Source: Pseudomonas sp. CHM02 (GTDB lineage Bacteria; Pseudomonadota; Gammaproteobacteria; Pseudomonadales; Pseudomonadaceae). Taken from it: a stretch of 64,000 bases of DNA. Where the stretch lies: NCBI RefSeq assembly GCF_000612585.1, contig NZ_JFCA01000001.1, forward strand, positions 62,001-126,000, in the 5' to 3' direction. The notes under the pieces are model-generated. The model had not been told where the DNA came from. It ran no database searches and worked only from the letters and a program-made list of their open reading frames with translations. This document shows, piece after piece, positions 9,066 through 18,970 of this stretch. The position numbers and the translations under genes were made by a program. The stretch's first letter is position 1. Every line of letters begins with the position of its first letter.

Positions 9066-9880
9066 TGCGCAGCTGGGTCGACGGTCAGCCAGCGGACAGC
9101 GTGCCCCTGAAAGATCGCGGCCTGGCGTATGGCGATGGGCTGTTCGAAACCATCGCCGTCAGGGGCGGGCAGCCCGTGTTGCTCGACCGCCACCTGCACC
9201 GCCTCGATGAGGGGTGCAGGCGCCTCGCCTTGGTTGCGGATCATGCATTGATCCGCAGCGAAGTGCTGGCCTATGCCGCCGCCCTCGGCGACGGTGTCCT
9301 CAAATTGATCCTGACCCGTGGCGACAGCCTGCGCGGTTACGGCATCAACCTTGGCGCACCGGTGCGCCGCATCTTGCAGGGCAGTCCGCCCGCCACCTAT
9401 CCCCACGCCCATGGAGACGACGGCATCCGCCTGTTTCCATGTGCCACTCGCTTGGCCGAGCAGCCATTGCTGGCCGGTCTCAAGCACCTCAATCGCCTGG
9501 AACAGGTGATCGCCCGCGCCGAATGGCAGGACACCGAACATGCCGAAGGCTTGATGCTGGATCTGTCTGGACGCGTCATCGAGGGGGTATTCAGCAATGT
9601 ATTCCTGGTGCGCAACGGCTTGTTACTAACCGCTGATCTGACGCGTTGCGGGGTGGCCGGGGTGATGCGCGCCGAGATCCTGGCCCAGGCACACACCCTG
9701 GGCATCCCGGTGGCCGTGGCCGACATCGATCTTGAGCAGTTGCAGCAAGCCGACGAAGTCTTTGTGTGCAACAGCGTTTATGGCATTTGGCCGGTGCGCG
9801 GGTACGCTGCGATGAGCTGGTCGGTTGGGCCGCTCACCCGTAAACTGCAGGGCATTGTTCGCGCGCTATTGGAAATTTGA
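9065..9880 (+). CDS. pabC: aminodeoxychorismate lyase PabC
   Basis: PabC releases pyruvate from 4-amino-4-deoxychorismate to give p-aminobenzoate for folate synthesis. The 271-residue PLP enzyme is of the class IV aminotransferase fold, with the start DRGLAYGDGLFET and the PLP lysine expected in GLKHLNRLEQ. The ATG at 9065 overlaps the fabF stop. A GTG 3 nt upstream is the only other candidate. mltG follows almost without gap. Confidence 0.93.
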   Translation: MRSWVDGQPADSVPLKDRGLAYGDGLFETIAVRGGQPVLLDRHLHRLDEGCRRLALVADHALIRSEVLAYAAALGDGVLKLILTRGDSLRGYGINLGAPVRRILQGSPPATYPHAHGDDGIRLFPCATRLAEQPLLAGLKHLNRLEQVIARAEWQDTEHAEGLMLDLSGRVIEGVFSNVFLVRNGLLLTADLTRCGVAGVMRAEILAQAHTLGIPVAVADIDLEQLQQADEVFVCNSVYGIWPVRGYAAMSWSVGPLTRKLQGIVRALLEI

Positions 9881-9881
9881 G

Positions 9882-11027
9882 TTGATACGAAAACTGGTTG
9901 TACTGCTGCTGATCGGTCTGTTCTCGGCGGCTTTGCTGTTGGGCTATTCGGCCTGGAAGTTCGACGCTGCCTTGAAGCAGTCCTTGAACCTGACCCAGGA
10001 GCAATTGCTCGACGTGCCGGCAGGGGCGACCCCCACCGGCACCTTCAATCGCCTGGAAGCCGACGGCGTGCTCGAAGGCGCCTTCTGGTTGCGCCTTTAC
10101 TGGCGCTTCAACCTCGATGGCCAGCCGTTGCACAGTGGCGAATACCGCATGACGCCCGGCATGACGGCGCAGGGCCTGATCGGGCTGTGGCAGCGCGGCG
10201 AAGTGGTGCAATACAGCCTCACCCTGGTCGAAGGCTGGAACTTCCGCCAGGTGCGCTCGGCCCTGGCCAAGCATGAAAAGATCGTGCAGAGCCTTTCGGG
10301 CCTCAGTGACAGTGAAGTCATGGACAAGCTCGGTCATCCCGGCGTGTTTCCCGAAGGGCGGTTCTTCCCGGATACCTACCGCTTCGTGCGTGGCATGACC
10401 GACGTCGAATTCCTGAAGAAAGCCTATAACCGCCTGGACGATGTACTTGCCCAGGAGTGGAGCAAGCGTGTCGCCGATGCGCCGTACACCGACCCTTATC
10501 AAGCGCTGATCATGGCCTCCCTGGTCGAGAAAGAGACCGGCGTACCCGAAGAACGTGGGCAGATCGCCGGGGTATTCGTGCGGCGCCTGAAGGTCGGCAT
10601 GTTGTTGCAGACCGACCCGACCGTTATCTATGGCCTGGGCGAGCGCTATAACGGCAAGTTGACCCGCGCTCACCTCAAGGAAGCCAACCCCTACAACACC
10701 TACATGGTCGCCGGCCTGCCGCCAACGCCCATCGCCATGGTCGGCCGCGAGGCGATCCATGCCGCGTTGAACCCGGTGCCGGGCAGCAGCCTGTATTTTG
10801 TCGCCCGGGGCGACGGCAGCCATATTTTCTCCGATGACCTGGATGCGCATAATGCCGCGGTGCGTGAGTTTCAGCTCAAGCGTCGCGCCGATTACCGCTC
10901 CAGCCCGGCACCGGTGGTGAAGCCAGCGGAAGACGCCGCGCCACCGGCCGATGTGCCTGCGCAAGCGCCGGCTGAAAAGCCGGCCGAGCCCGCGCCGGAC
11001 AACACCGCGCCGCAAAGCCCGCAATAA
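9882..11027 (+). CDS. mltG: endolytic transglycosylase MltG
   Basis: MltG cuts nascent glycan strands near the inner membrane and sets their length. The 381-residue protein has one N-terminal membrane segment, a LysM-like region and the YceG catalytic domain, including the Glu in LVEKETG and the conserved LPPTPI segment. The tail is rich in Pro, Ala and Glu and probably disordered. The start is taken as TTG 9882, 1 nt after the pabC stop, because the longer frame lies wholly inside pabC. Confidence 0.92.
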   Translation: MIRKLVVLLLIGLFSAALLLGYSAWKFDAALKQSLNLTQEQLLDVPAGATPTGTFNRLEADGVLEGAFWLRLYWRFNLDGQPLHSGEYRMTPGMTAQGLIGLWQRGEVVQYSLTLVEGWNFRQVRSALAKHEKIVQSLSGLSDSEVMDKLGHPGVFPEGRFFPDTYRFVRGMTDVEFLKKAYNRLDDVLAQEWSKRVADAPYTDPYQALIMASLVEKETGVPEERGQIAGVFVRRLKVGMLLQTDPTVIYGLGERYNGKLTRAHLKEANPYNTYMVAGLPPTPIAMVGREAIHAALNPVPGSSLYFVARGDGSHIFSDDLDAHNAAVREFQLKRRADYRSSPAPVVKPAEDAAPPADVPAQAPAEKPAEPAPDNTAPQSPQ

Positions 11028-11037
11028 TTCTGACTAA

Positions 11038-12661
<1,624 letters not shown>

Positions 12662-12724
12662 TTTCCGTGGCCGGCGGGTGTATGGTCGGCCAGACACTTT
12701 TCGTGACTGAAGTTGTAGATACCT

Positions 12725-13510
12725 ATGCTTGTAGATTCCCATTGCCACCTTGATCGCCTCGACCTTGCCCAGCACGGCGGCTCCCTTGACGCCGCGCTCG
12801 AAGCCGCACGCCAGCGTGGCGTAGGGCACTTCCTGTGCATTGGCGTCAGCGCGGAAAATGCGTCCGACGTCAAAGCCCTGGCCGAACGTTACGCCGATGT
12901 GGATTGCTCGGTGGGTATCCATCCGCTGGACCTCAAGCCCGGTGAAGCCCCAGCCCTCGACTGGCTGCTGGGTGAACTCAATCACCCGCGCGTCGTGGCC
13001 ATCGGTGAAACCGGTCTGGATTACCACTACGAGCCTGAAGCCGCCGAGTTGCAGCAGGCCTCGTTCCGCCTGCACCTGCAAGCCGCCCGGCAGACCGGCA
13101 AACCGGTGATCGTCCATACCCGTGGCGCCCGCGCCGACACCCTGACCCTGCTGCGCGAAGCCGCGTTGCCGCAGGCCGGTGTGTTGCACTGCTTTACCGA
13201 GGACTGGGACATGGCCAAGGCCGCCCTGGACCTGGGCTTCTACATTTCCCTGTCGGGCATCGTCACCTTCCGCAACGCCGACGCCCTGCGCGATGTTGCA
13301 CGCCAGGTGCCGGCAGACCGCCTGCTGGTGGAAACCGATTCGCCGTACCTGGCGCCGATCCCCCATCGCGGCAAGCCGAACCTGCCCGAGTATGTGCGTG
13401 ATGTGGCGGATTACCTGGCGATGCTGCGCGGCGAGTCCTACGAACGCTTTGCCGAGCAGACGACCGAGAACTTCAAGCGCCTGTTCCCACTGGCTCACGT
13501 AGCCGGCTGA
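12725..13510 (+). CDS. TatD-family metal-dependent hydrolase (YcfH-like)
   Basis: TatD proteins are metal-dependent nucleases of the amidohydrolase fold. The 261-residue protein has metal-binding DSHCHLD at the N-terminus, the EtGLDYHY glutamate, HTRG, HCFTED and the ETDSPYL aspartate in the usual order. It is full length. It would normally be preceded by pilZ, which is missing here. The minus-strand rgsA terminator lies just downstream. Confidence 0.94.
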   Translation: MLVDSHCHLDRLDLAQHGGSLDAALEAARQRGVGHFLCIGVSAENASDVKALAERYADVDCSVGIHPLDLKPGEAPALDWLLGELNHPRVVAIGETGLDYHYEPEAAELQQASFRLHLQAARQTGKPVIVHTRGARADTLTLLREAALPQAGVLHCFTEDWDMAKAALDLGFYISLSGIVTFRNADALRDVARQVPADRLLVETDSPYLAPIPHRGKPNLPEYVRDVADYLAMLRGESYERFAEQTTENFKRLFPLAHVAG

Positions 13511-13528
13511 AGCGGGCAAATCGCAGGC

Positions 13529-13646
13529 AAAAAAAACCCGGGTTCTGGGGGGTGAATCCGGGCTAAGACCATTAGGAGTAAAACAAGGGCACACGGTCCG
13601 TTGGTACCCAGGTCGGCGCTTCACTTGGGGGAGATGTCACGCCGAC
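13529..13646 (-). ncRNA. rgsA: RgsA-type small regulatory RNA
   Basis: On the minus strand an RpoS-like -10 (CAATACT, 13659-13653) predicts a start near 13646. The RNA then forms a 5' hairpin (GTCGGCG with CGCCGAC, arms 13646-13640 and 13618-13612) and ends in a CCCGG/CCGGG hairpin followed by eight U (13536-13529), about 118 nt in all. Nucleotides 13588-13569 are antisense to the acpP ribosome binding site with one mismatch. In P. aeruginosa the RpoS-dependent sRNA RgsA (PA2958.1) lies next to the tatD gene and is reported to repress acpP and fis, so position, size and target agree. The exact 5' end is inferred. Confidence 0.82.
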
Positions 13647-13956
13647 AGTTCAAGTATTGATCAGTATCCGATTCAGTCCAGTCGCGGCTGGTCGTTTTTT
13701 AAACAGATTTGGAATACGCGCGCTTCGCTTGAGTTCTCATCAGGCAGGTGCACGGGTGTCGTTGTTGCGTATTATTTCTGACTGATACCCATAAAAACGT
13801 TGGCGTATTGAAAGTAAAGTGCGTGACGGGGTCACATAGACATTGCCCAACGACCGTTCAGTCGGGATAATCCCTCGCATCGGGTAAATCGTATCGGCAC
13901 GTATCCGTTGCCGTGCGTAACCCTCCCCTATATCGACCTCTGCAGACTTCTTCCTC
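13647..13956. other. intergenic region between rgsA and the TetR gene
   Basis: I see no supported coding sequence here. It should hold the RpoS-type promoter of rgsA (minus strand, -10 at 13659-13653) and the TetR-gene promoter. A weak TTGCCG (13908-13913) with TATCGA 17 bp later is the best plus-strand candidate. The small gene PA2958 found here in P. aeruginosa is not recognisable. Confidence 0.5.
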
Positions 13957-14625
13957 ATGCACAAAGAACCCCGTAAGGTCCGTGAGTTTCGCCGCCGTGA
14001 GCAGGAAATTCTCGACACCGCGCTCAAGCTGTTCCTCGAACAAGGTGAAGACAGCGTCACCGTCGAGATGATTGCGGATGCCGTGGGTATCGGCAAAGGC
14101 ACGATCTACAAGCACTTCAAGTCCAAGGCCGAGATTTACCTGCGCCTGATGCTCGACTACGAGCGCGACTTGAACGAGTTGCTGCATTCGGCTGATGTGG
14201 ACAAGGACAAGGAAGCCCTGTCCCGCGCCTACTTCGAGTTCCGCATGCGTGATCCGCAGCGCTACCGCCTGTTCGACCGCCTGGAAGAGAAGGTGGTCAA
14301 GGGCCATCAGGTGCCGGAGATGGTCGAGGAACTGCACAAGATCCGTGCTTCCAACTTCGAACGCCTGACCCTGCTGATCAAGGGCCGCATCAGTGAAGGC
14401 AAGCTGGAAGATGTGCCGCCGTATTTCCACTACTGCGCTGCCTGGGCTCTGGTGCACGGCGCCGTGGCGCTGTACCACTCGCCGTTCTGGAGCAATGTGC
14501 TGGAGGATCAGGAAGGTTTCTTCCAGTTCCTGATGGACATCGGCGTGCGCATGGGCAACAAGCGCAAGCACAGCGGCGAGCCAGCAGCTATCGAAGCAGC
14601 GCCTGCGCAAAACCCTGCCACGTAA
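13957..14625 (+). CDS. TetR-family transcriptional regulator
   Basis: The 222-residue protein has an N-terminal TetR helix-turn-helix (about residues 10-60, with TVEMIADAVGIGKGTIYKHFKS-like content) and a helical ligand-binding domain. Position and family match P. aeruginosa PA2957. No Shine-Dalgarno is evident before the ATG, which follows a pyrimidine-rich stretch. The C-terminus is a low-complexity Ala/Pro tail. The ligand is unknown. The next gene is 115 bp away and separated by an inverted repeat. Confidence 0.9.
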   Translation: MHKEPRKVREFRRREQEILDTALKLFLEQGEDSVTVEMIADAVGIGKGTIYKHFKSKAEIYLRLMLDYERDLNELLHSADVDKDKEALSRAYFEFRMRDPQRYRLFDRLEEKVVKGHQVPEMVEELHKIRASNFERLTLLIKGRISEGKLEDVPPYFHYCAAWALVHGAVALYHSPFWSNVLEDQEGFFQFLMDIGVRMGNKRKHSGEPAAIEAAPAQNPAT

Positions 14626-14678
14626 TGATTTGCTGCCACCCGTAGTACCCCAGGAATATACTCAGGCATGGACTCTTG

Positions 14679-14708
14679 CTAAAAGCTGATTTTTAAGTCA
14701 GCTTTTAG
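14679..14708. repeat. 11-bp inverted repeat between tetR and moaA-like gene
   Basis: CTAAAAGCTGA and TCAGCTTTTAG form a perfect 11-bp stem with an 8-nt loop. There is no U-run after it, so it is either an unusual terminator or an operator-like palindrome upstream of the radical SAM gene. Confidence 0.6.
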
Positions 14709-14740
14709 CGCGCCCGAACCATCCTCTGCCGGAGTGATCC

Positions 14741-15709
14741 ATGATCGTTGATCGTCAAGGCAGGCGTTTTCGCAATTTGCGGATCAGCCTGACCTCAGCC
14801 TGCAATTACGCGTGTACCTACTGCGTGCCGAACGGCAAGCGGCTGGTGGCTGCCCAGGACGAACTCTCGGCCGAGGCCATGGCCCGTGGCGTGGCTTACC
14901 TGATTGAGGCGGCGGGCATCGAGCGCCTGCGTATCACCGGCGGTGAGCCGCTGGTCAGTCCCAAACTGGAAGCCTTCATGGGCGCCGTGGGGGGGATGGG
15001 TCTCAGTGACATCAGCCTGACCACCAATGGCCAACTGCTGGCGCGCAAGCTGCCATTGCTGGTGGATGCGGGGATCAAGCGCATCAACGTTTCCCTCGAC
15101 ACGCTGGATGCAGACGCGTTCCGCAGCATCGCCCGTGGCGGCGACCTGGCCACTGTGCTCGACGGCATGGACCAGGCCCGCGCTGCCGGGATCAAGATCA
15201 AGGTCAATATGGTGCCGTTGCGTGGCCAGAACCTCGACCAGGTCATGCCGTTGCTCGACTATTGCCTGGCGCGTGGCTACGAGTTGCGCTTCATCGAGTT
15301 GATGCGCATGGGGCACCTGGCCAAGGATTCCAATGCGTTCCTGCAGCAGTTTGTCAGCCTTCAGCAGTTGCTCGGCCTGATCGGCGAGCAGTATGAATAC
15401 CTGCAAGCCAATGCCCCCGTGGACGCCACCGCCGTGCGCTACGAAGTGCCGGGCAAGGGCTTCTTTGGCGTGATCGCCAACGAAAGCGTGCCGTTCTGCC
15501 GTACCTGTTCGCGGTTGCGGTTGTCGTCCACGGGCTGGCTGCATGGCTGCCTGTCGTCGAGCAACCGTCACTACGTCGGCGACCTGCTCGACAAACCGCG
15601 GCATCAAGCACTGCCGGCGCTGCAAGGCCTGTTGATGAAGGCGTTGGGCGATAAGCAGGAAGTGGCCTTCTCTGGCGGTGCCACTATCATGAAGATCATT
15701 GGCGGCTGA
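14741..15709 (+). CDS. moaA: MoaA-like GTP 3',8-cyclase (radical SAM)
   Basis: MoaA starts molybdenum-cofactor synthesis by rearranging GTP with radical SAM chemistry. The 322-residue protein has the N-terminal [4Fe-4S] motif CNYACTYC (Cys21, 25, 28), the TGGEP segment, the second-cluster cysteines in FCRTCSRLRL...C, and a C-terminal double glycine (KIIGG) needed by MoaA. GGAG lies upstream of ATG 14741. No other moa gene is nearby, so this may be a second copy with a special role. Activity as MoaA is likely but not shown. Confidence 0.88.
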   Translation: MIVDRQGRRFRNLRISLTSACNYACTYCVPNGKRLVAAQDELSAEAMARGVAYLIEAAGIERLRITGGEPLVSPKLEAFMGAVGGMGLSDISLTTNGQLLARKLPLLVDAGIKRINVSLDTLDADAFRSIARGGDLATVLDGMDQARAAGIKIKVNMVPLRGQNLDQVMPLLDYCLARGYELRFIELMRMGHLAKDSNAFLQQFVSLQQLLGLIGEQYEYLQANAPVDATAVRYEVPGKGFFGVIANESVPFCRTCSRLRLSSTGWLHGCLSSSNRHYVGDLLDKPRHQALPALQGLLMKALGDKQEVAFSGGATIMKIIGG

Positions 15710-15828
15710 CGCGATTTCCGAACTCAACATAATCCCCACATTTGGTTTTGCGTCGTCTCTGAATGGCCTGGATTCTGCATCTCACGCCCATTCGCCGGTT
15801 TTCCGTCACCGGCTTCTGGAGGATTAGG

Positions 15829-16434
15829 ATGCGTAGTCTGGTGTTGTTGCTGGCGTCGTTGACGCTGAGTGGTTGCATGACCGTCAGCGATATGGCCGAA
15901 GGCACCCGTTATCAGATGAGTGATGCCGGCTTGCTGGACCACAGCGATACCCGTCGTACTGCCTCGATTCGCGTGCAGCCGGACTCCTTTATCTTTATCG
16001 CCCAGGGCGCCTTCGTGCCACCGGGCAGCGCCTATCCGCGACCGAACGTGGTGGCCGAGGAAGCCTTCAATGGTTTTGTCGAATATTTCCCCATGGTGCG
16101 CCGTGCTCGTCAGCCGGAAGGCCTGGAGCAGGCAATGGCCGAAGCCCGTGCGGCGGGGGCTCACTACCTGCTGTACTGCCGCTTCGCCAAGGCTGATGAC
16201 CGTATCGGCAACGCCGACGAGTGGGCCGATCAGGAAGCCCTGGACCGCGTCGGGCTGGACAGCGGCGTCATCCAGATCATGTTGATCGAGACCAGCACCC
16301 AGTATTTGATTGATACTGCCCGTATTCGCAGTCGTGGCGGTTTACTGACGTTTCACGATAACAAGCCACAAGACCTGATTGCCCGCCCGCTGGCGCAGTA
16401 TGCTCGCGGTCTGTTGGGGATGAGTGATCAGTAA
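15829..16434 (+). CDS. DUF4823 family lipoprotein
   Basis: The 201-residue product has a short lipoprotein signal peptide with lipobox LSGC (Cys16), so it should be anchored in the outer membrane. The rest matches the DUF4823 type of soluble periplasmic domain. The start 15829 is preferred because GGAGGATTAGG lies before it and the signal peptide begins there. An upstream in-frame extension has no signal. It lies 16 bp before the DUF1285 gene. Function is unknown. Confidence 0.85.
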   Translation: MRSLVLLLASLTLSGCMTVSDMAEGTRYQMSDAGLLDHSDTRRTASIRVQPDSFIFIAQGAFVPPGSAYPRPNVVAEEAFNGFVEYFPMVRRARQPEGLEQAMAEARAAGAHYLLYCRFAKADDRIGNADEWADQEALDRVGLDSGVIQIMLIETSTQYLIDTARIRSRGGLLTFHDNKPQDLIARPLAQYARGLLGMSDQ

Positions 16435-16450
16435 GGACCAGGAGAACCTC

Positions 16451-17011
16451 ATGACCGATTCCGCCAAGGCCAACGACCTGTTGGCCCAACTGCCCAAAGG
16501 CAAGGGACCGGCACCGGTGCACCTGTGGAACCCGGACTTCTGCGGCCACATCGACATGCGCATCGCCCGCGACGGCACCTGGTTCTACCAGGGCACGCCG
16601 ATCGGGCGTAAGCCAATGGTCAAGCTGTTCTCCAACATCATCCGCCGCGATGGCGATGATTACTTTCTGGTCACTCCCGTGGAAAAGGTCGGCATCACCG
16701 TCGATGATGCGCCGTTTGTCGCGGTAACCCTGGAAGTCGAAGGGCAGGGTGAAGACCAAGTGCTGCGTTTTACCACCAATGTTGACGACCAAGTCGAAGC
16801 CGGCCTGGAACACCCGTTGCGGGTGGTGATCGACCCCGCCACACAGGAACCCGCGCCGTATCTGCGGGTGCGCACCAACCTGGAAGCCCTGGTGCATCGC
16901 AACGCCTTCTACCAATTGGTCGAGCTCGCCGTGAGCCGTCCGATCAACGGTCAGAACTGGCTGGGCGTCTGGAGCGGCGGGGAGTTTTTCCCCATTGGCC
17001 TGGAGCCTTGA
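16451..17011 (+). CDS. DUF1285 domain protein
   Basis: The 186-residue cytosolic protein has the DUF1285 pattern (HLWNPDFCG near the start, then [16 protein letters not shown]). GGAG lies before ATG 16451. It follows the lipoprotein gene by 16 bp and is probably co-transcribed with it. Family members have known folds but no firm function; regulatory or sensory roles have been suggested. No catalytic motif is evident. Confidence 0.85.
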   Translation: MTDSAKANDLLAQLPKGKGPAPVHLWNPDFCGHIDMRIARDGTWFYQGTPIGRKPMVKLFSNIIRRDGDDYFLVTPVEKVGITVDDAPFVAVTLEVEGQGEDQVLRFTTNVDDQVEAGLEHPLRVVIDPATQEPAPYLRVRTNLEALVHRNAFYQLVELAVSRPINGQNWLGVWSGGEFFPIGLEP

Positions 17012-17075
17012 GGCTGGTTTTTTCATCTCCCTGAAATAATTCGCTTGCTGCAAATGGGCGCTTTCGGTTATCAAT

Positions 17076-17795
17076 TTGTACATGATTAGACATGTTCGAT
17101 TTGATAAGAAAAAACGCGTCGTCGACGAGCTCATCCGCCGTATCGAGGGTGGGGTGATGGCTGACGGTTTCCTGCTGCCGGGCGAGCACCAACTGGCCGA
17201 AGAGTTTGCGGTCAGCCGCGGCACCCTGCGCGAAGCCCTCGCTGAACTCAAGCGGCGCAATTACATCGCAACCCAGAGCGGCGTCGGCTCTATCGTCACC
17301 TTTGACGGCATGGTGCTCGACCAGCGCAGCGGCTGGGCCCAGGCCCTGGCCGACACCGGTGCGCGGGTGAACACCGATATCCTGTGCCTGGAAGCCGTCA
17401 CCCGCCCGGACCTGTTGAGCCGTTTCGGCAGCGACCAATTCATCGCCCTCGACCGCCGTCGTCGCACCACCGATGGCACCGCCGTTTCCCTGGAGCGCTC
17501 GTTGATGCCCGCCTCCGGAGGCCTGGAGAGCCTGCCGAGCGTGGGCCTGATCGATAACTCCCTGACCATCACCCTGGCCGCCTACGGTTATGTCGGCGCC
17601 GAAGGTGACCAATGGATCGGCGCCGAGCCCCTCAGCGACGAAGATGCCGAGCTGCTCGGTCGCCCAGCAGGCACGGTGTTCCTCAAGGCGTCGCGTACCA
17701 CCTACGACCGTCGCGAGCGTTTCATGGAGCACGTCGAAAGCTTGCTCGACCCACTGCATTTTCGCCTGCACCTCCAGTTTGGACACTCGAAATGA
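17076..17795 (+). CDS. GntR/HutC-type transcriptional regulator (YegW-like)
   Basis: The 239-residue protein has an N-terminal winged helix (about 10-75, with LAEEFAVSRGTLREAL) and a C-terminal UTRA-type ligand domain. Translation starts at TTG 17076 or ATG 17082. Its stop overlaps the start of the hydrolase gene (ATGA), so it heads the operon. A direct repeat ACATG-N5-ACATG overlaps the start and may be an autoregulatory site. With a glycohydrolase and a PfkB kinase downstream, it parallels E. coli yegW in the yegTUVW cluster. Confidence 0.9.
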   Translation: MYMIRHVRFDKKKRVVDELIRRIEGGVMADGFLLPGEHQLAEEFAVSRGTLREALAELKRRNYIATQSGVGSIVTFDGMVLDQRSGWAQALADTGARVNTDILCLEAVTRPDLLSRFGSDQFIALDRRRRTTDGTAVSLERSLMPASGGLESLPSVGLIDNSLTITLAAYGYVGAEGDQWIGAEPLSDEDAELLGRPAGTVFLKASRTTYDRRERFMEHVESLLDPLHFRLHLQFGHSK

Positions 17796-18793
17796 CCCCG
17801 CACCCTCGCGCCCTCGGCGCCTTTTACGGCCTGGCGTTGGGCGATGCCCTGGGCATGCCGACCCAGTCCCTGAGCCGCGAGCAAGTCCGCGCGCGTTTCG
17901 GTGCCATCACCGGCCTGGAAGATGCCGGCGCCGACCAGCCGATCGCGCCGAACATGCCTGCTGGCTCCATCACCGATGACACCGAGCAGGCCATTCTGGT
18001 CGGCGAGTTGCTGGTGGAAGGCCAAGGCAAAATCGAACCCACCGTGCTCGCCCAGCGCCTGATCGACTGGGAAGCGGTGATGCGTGCCAAGGGCTCGCAG
18101 GACCTGCTGGGACCGTCCACCAAGCGTGCGATCGACATGATCCTCGCCGGGCACACGCCTGAAGAGTCCGGCCGCTACGGCACCACCAACGGCGCGGCAA
18201 TGCGCATCACCCCGGTGGGGATTGCCGCCGATGTCAGTGATCCCTCGCAGTTTATCCAGGCGGTGATCCAGGCCTGCCAGGTCACCCATAACACCACCCT
18301 GGGGATCTCCAGTGCAGCGGCGGTGGCGGCGGTGGTGTCGGCCGGCATCAACGGCGCGGACCTGGGCGAAGCGCTGAACATCGGCACCCAGGTTGCCCAG
18401 CAGGCGGAAGGCCACGGTCACTGGATTGCGGGCGGGCGTATTTCCACCCGCATCAGTTGGGCGCGGACCTTGAGCGTCGGCAGCGGCGATAAAGCCCTGT
18501 TCGCCGACCTGCTGTACGAATTGATCGGCACCTCCGTCGCTTCCCAGGAGTCGGTGGTGGTGTCGTTTGCCCTGGCCCAGCAAGTGGCGGTGGGCGAGAT
18601 GAATGCCTTCGAGGCGCTGTGCCTGGCGGCCAGCCTTGGCGGTGACACCGACACCATCGCGGCGATTCTTGGCGCCATGCTCGGTGCGTGCCTGGGCATG
18701 CAGTGCTGGCCAGAAGCGCTGATCGAGCAGGTCAAGCAGGTCAACGGCCTGGATCTGCAGCCGCTGGTCGAAGGGCTGCTGATATTGCGCTGA
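17792..18793 (+). CDS. ADP-ribosylglycohydrolase family protein (YegU-like)
   Basis: The 333-residue protein has the all-helical ARH fold, which hydrolyses N- or O-glycosidic bonds using two Mg ions. Metal ligands are visible in ITDDTEQ (Thr61, Asp62, Asp63) and in GGDTDT (Asp285, Asp287). The start overlaps the GntR stop, and the longer frame from 17612 lies inside that gene. The permease and sugar kinase downstream point to a small nucleoside or ribosylated metabolite as substrate rather than a protein. The precise substrate is unknown. Confidence 0.9.
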   Translation: MTPHPRALGAFYGLALGDALGMPTQSLSREQVRARFGAITGLEDAGADQPIAPNMPAGSITDDTEQAILVGELLVEGQGKIEPTVLAQRLIDWEAVMRAKGSQDLLGPSTKRAIDMILAGHTPEESGRYGTTNGAAMRITPVGIAADVSDPSQFIQAVIQACQVTHNTTLGISSAAAVAAVVSAGINGADLGEALNIGTQVAQQAEGHGHWIAGGRISTRISWARTLSVGSGDKALFADLLYELIGTSVASQESVVVSFALAQQVAVGEMNAFEALCLAASLGGDTDTIAAILGAMLGACLGMQCWPEALIEQVKQVNGLDLQPLVEGLLILR

Positions 18794-18798
18794 AACCC

Positions 18799-18886
18799 GT
18801 AGGAGCCGGCTTGCCGGCGATAGCGATCGGAGAGTTGGCGCCGCAGTGGCTGGGACACCGCCATCGCCGGCAAGTCGGCTCCTACA
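18799..18886. repeat. paired REP element (GTAGGAGCCGGCTTGCCGGCGA type)
   Basis: Two inverted copies of the GTAGGAGCCGGCTTGCCGGCG unit lie between the hydrolase and permease genes, within the presumed operon. It may modulate relative expression by stabilising the upstream message. Confidence 0.9.
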
Positions 18887-18970
18887 AAGGTCGCGTCGAG
18901 TCAGGATGACCGGTCAACGCTTTGATTCTCTGCCACAACCACAACAATACAGGCACTTGGAGCACCCCTC

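Noticed and set aside
13571-13588. Shine-Dalgarno of a small plus-strand gene after tatD
   Set aside because: AGGAGTAAAACAAG looks like a ribosome site, but no start or frame follows. It is explained as the complement of the sRNA seed that mimics the acpP leader.
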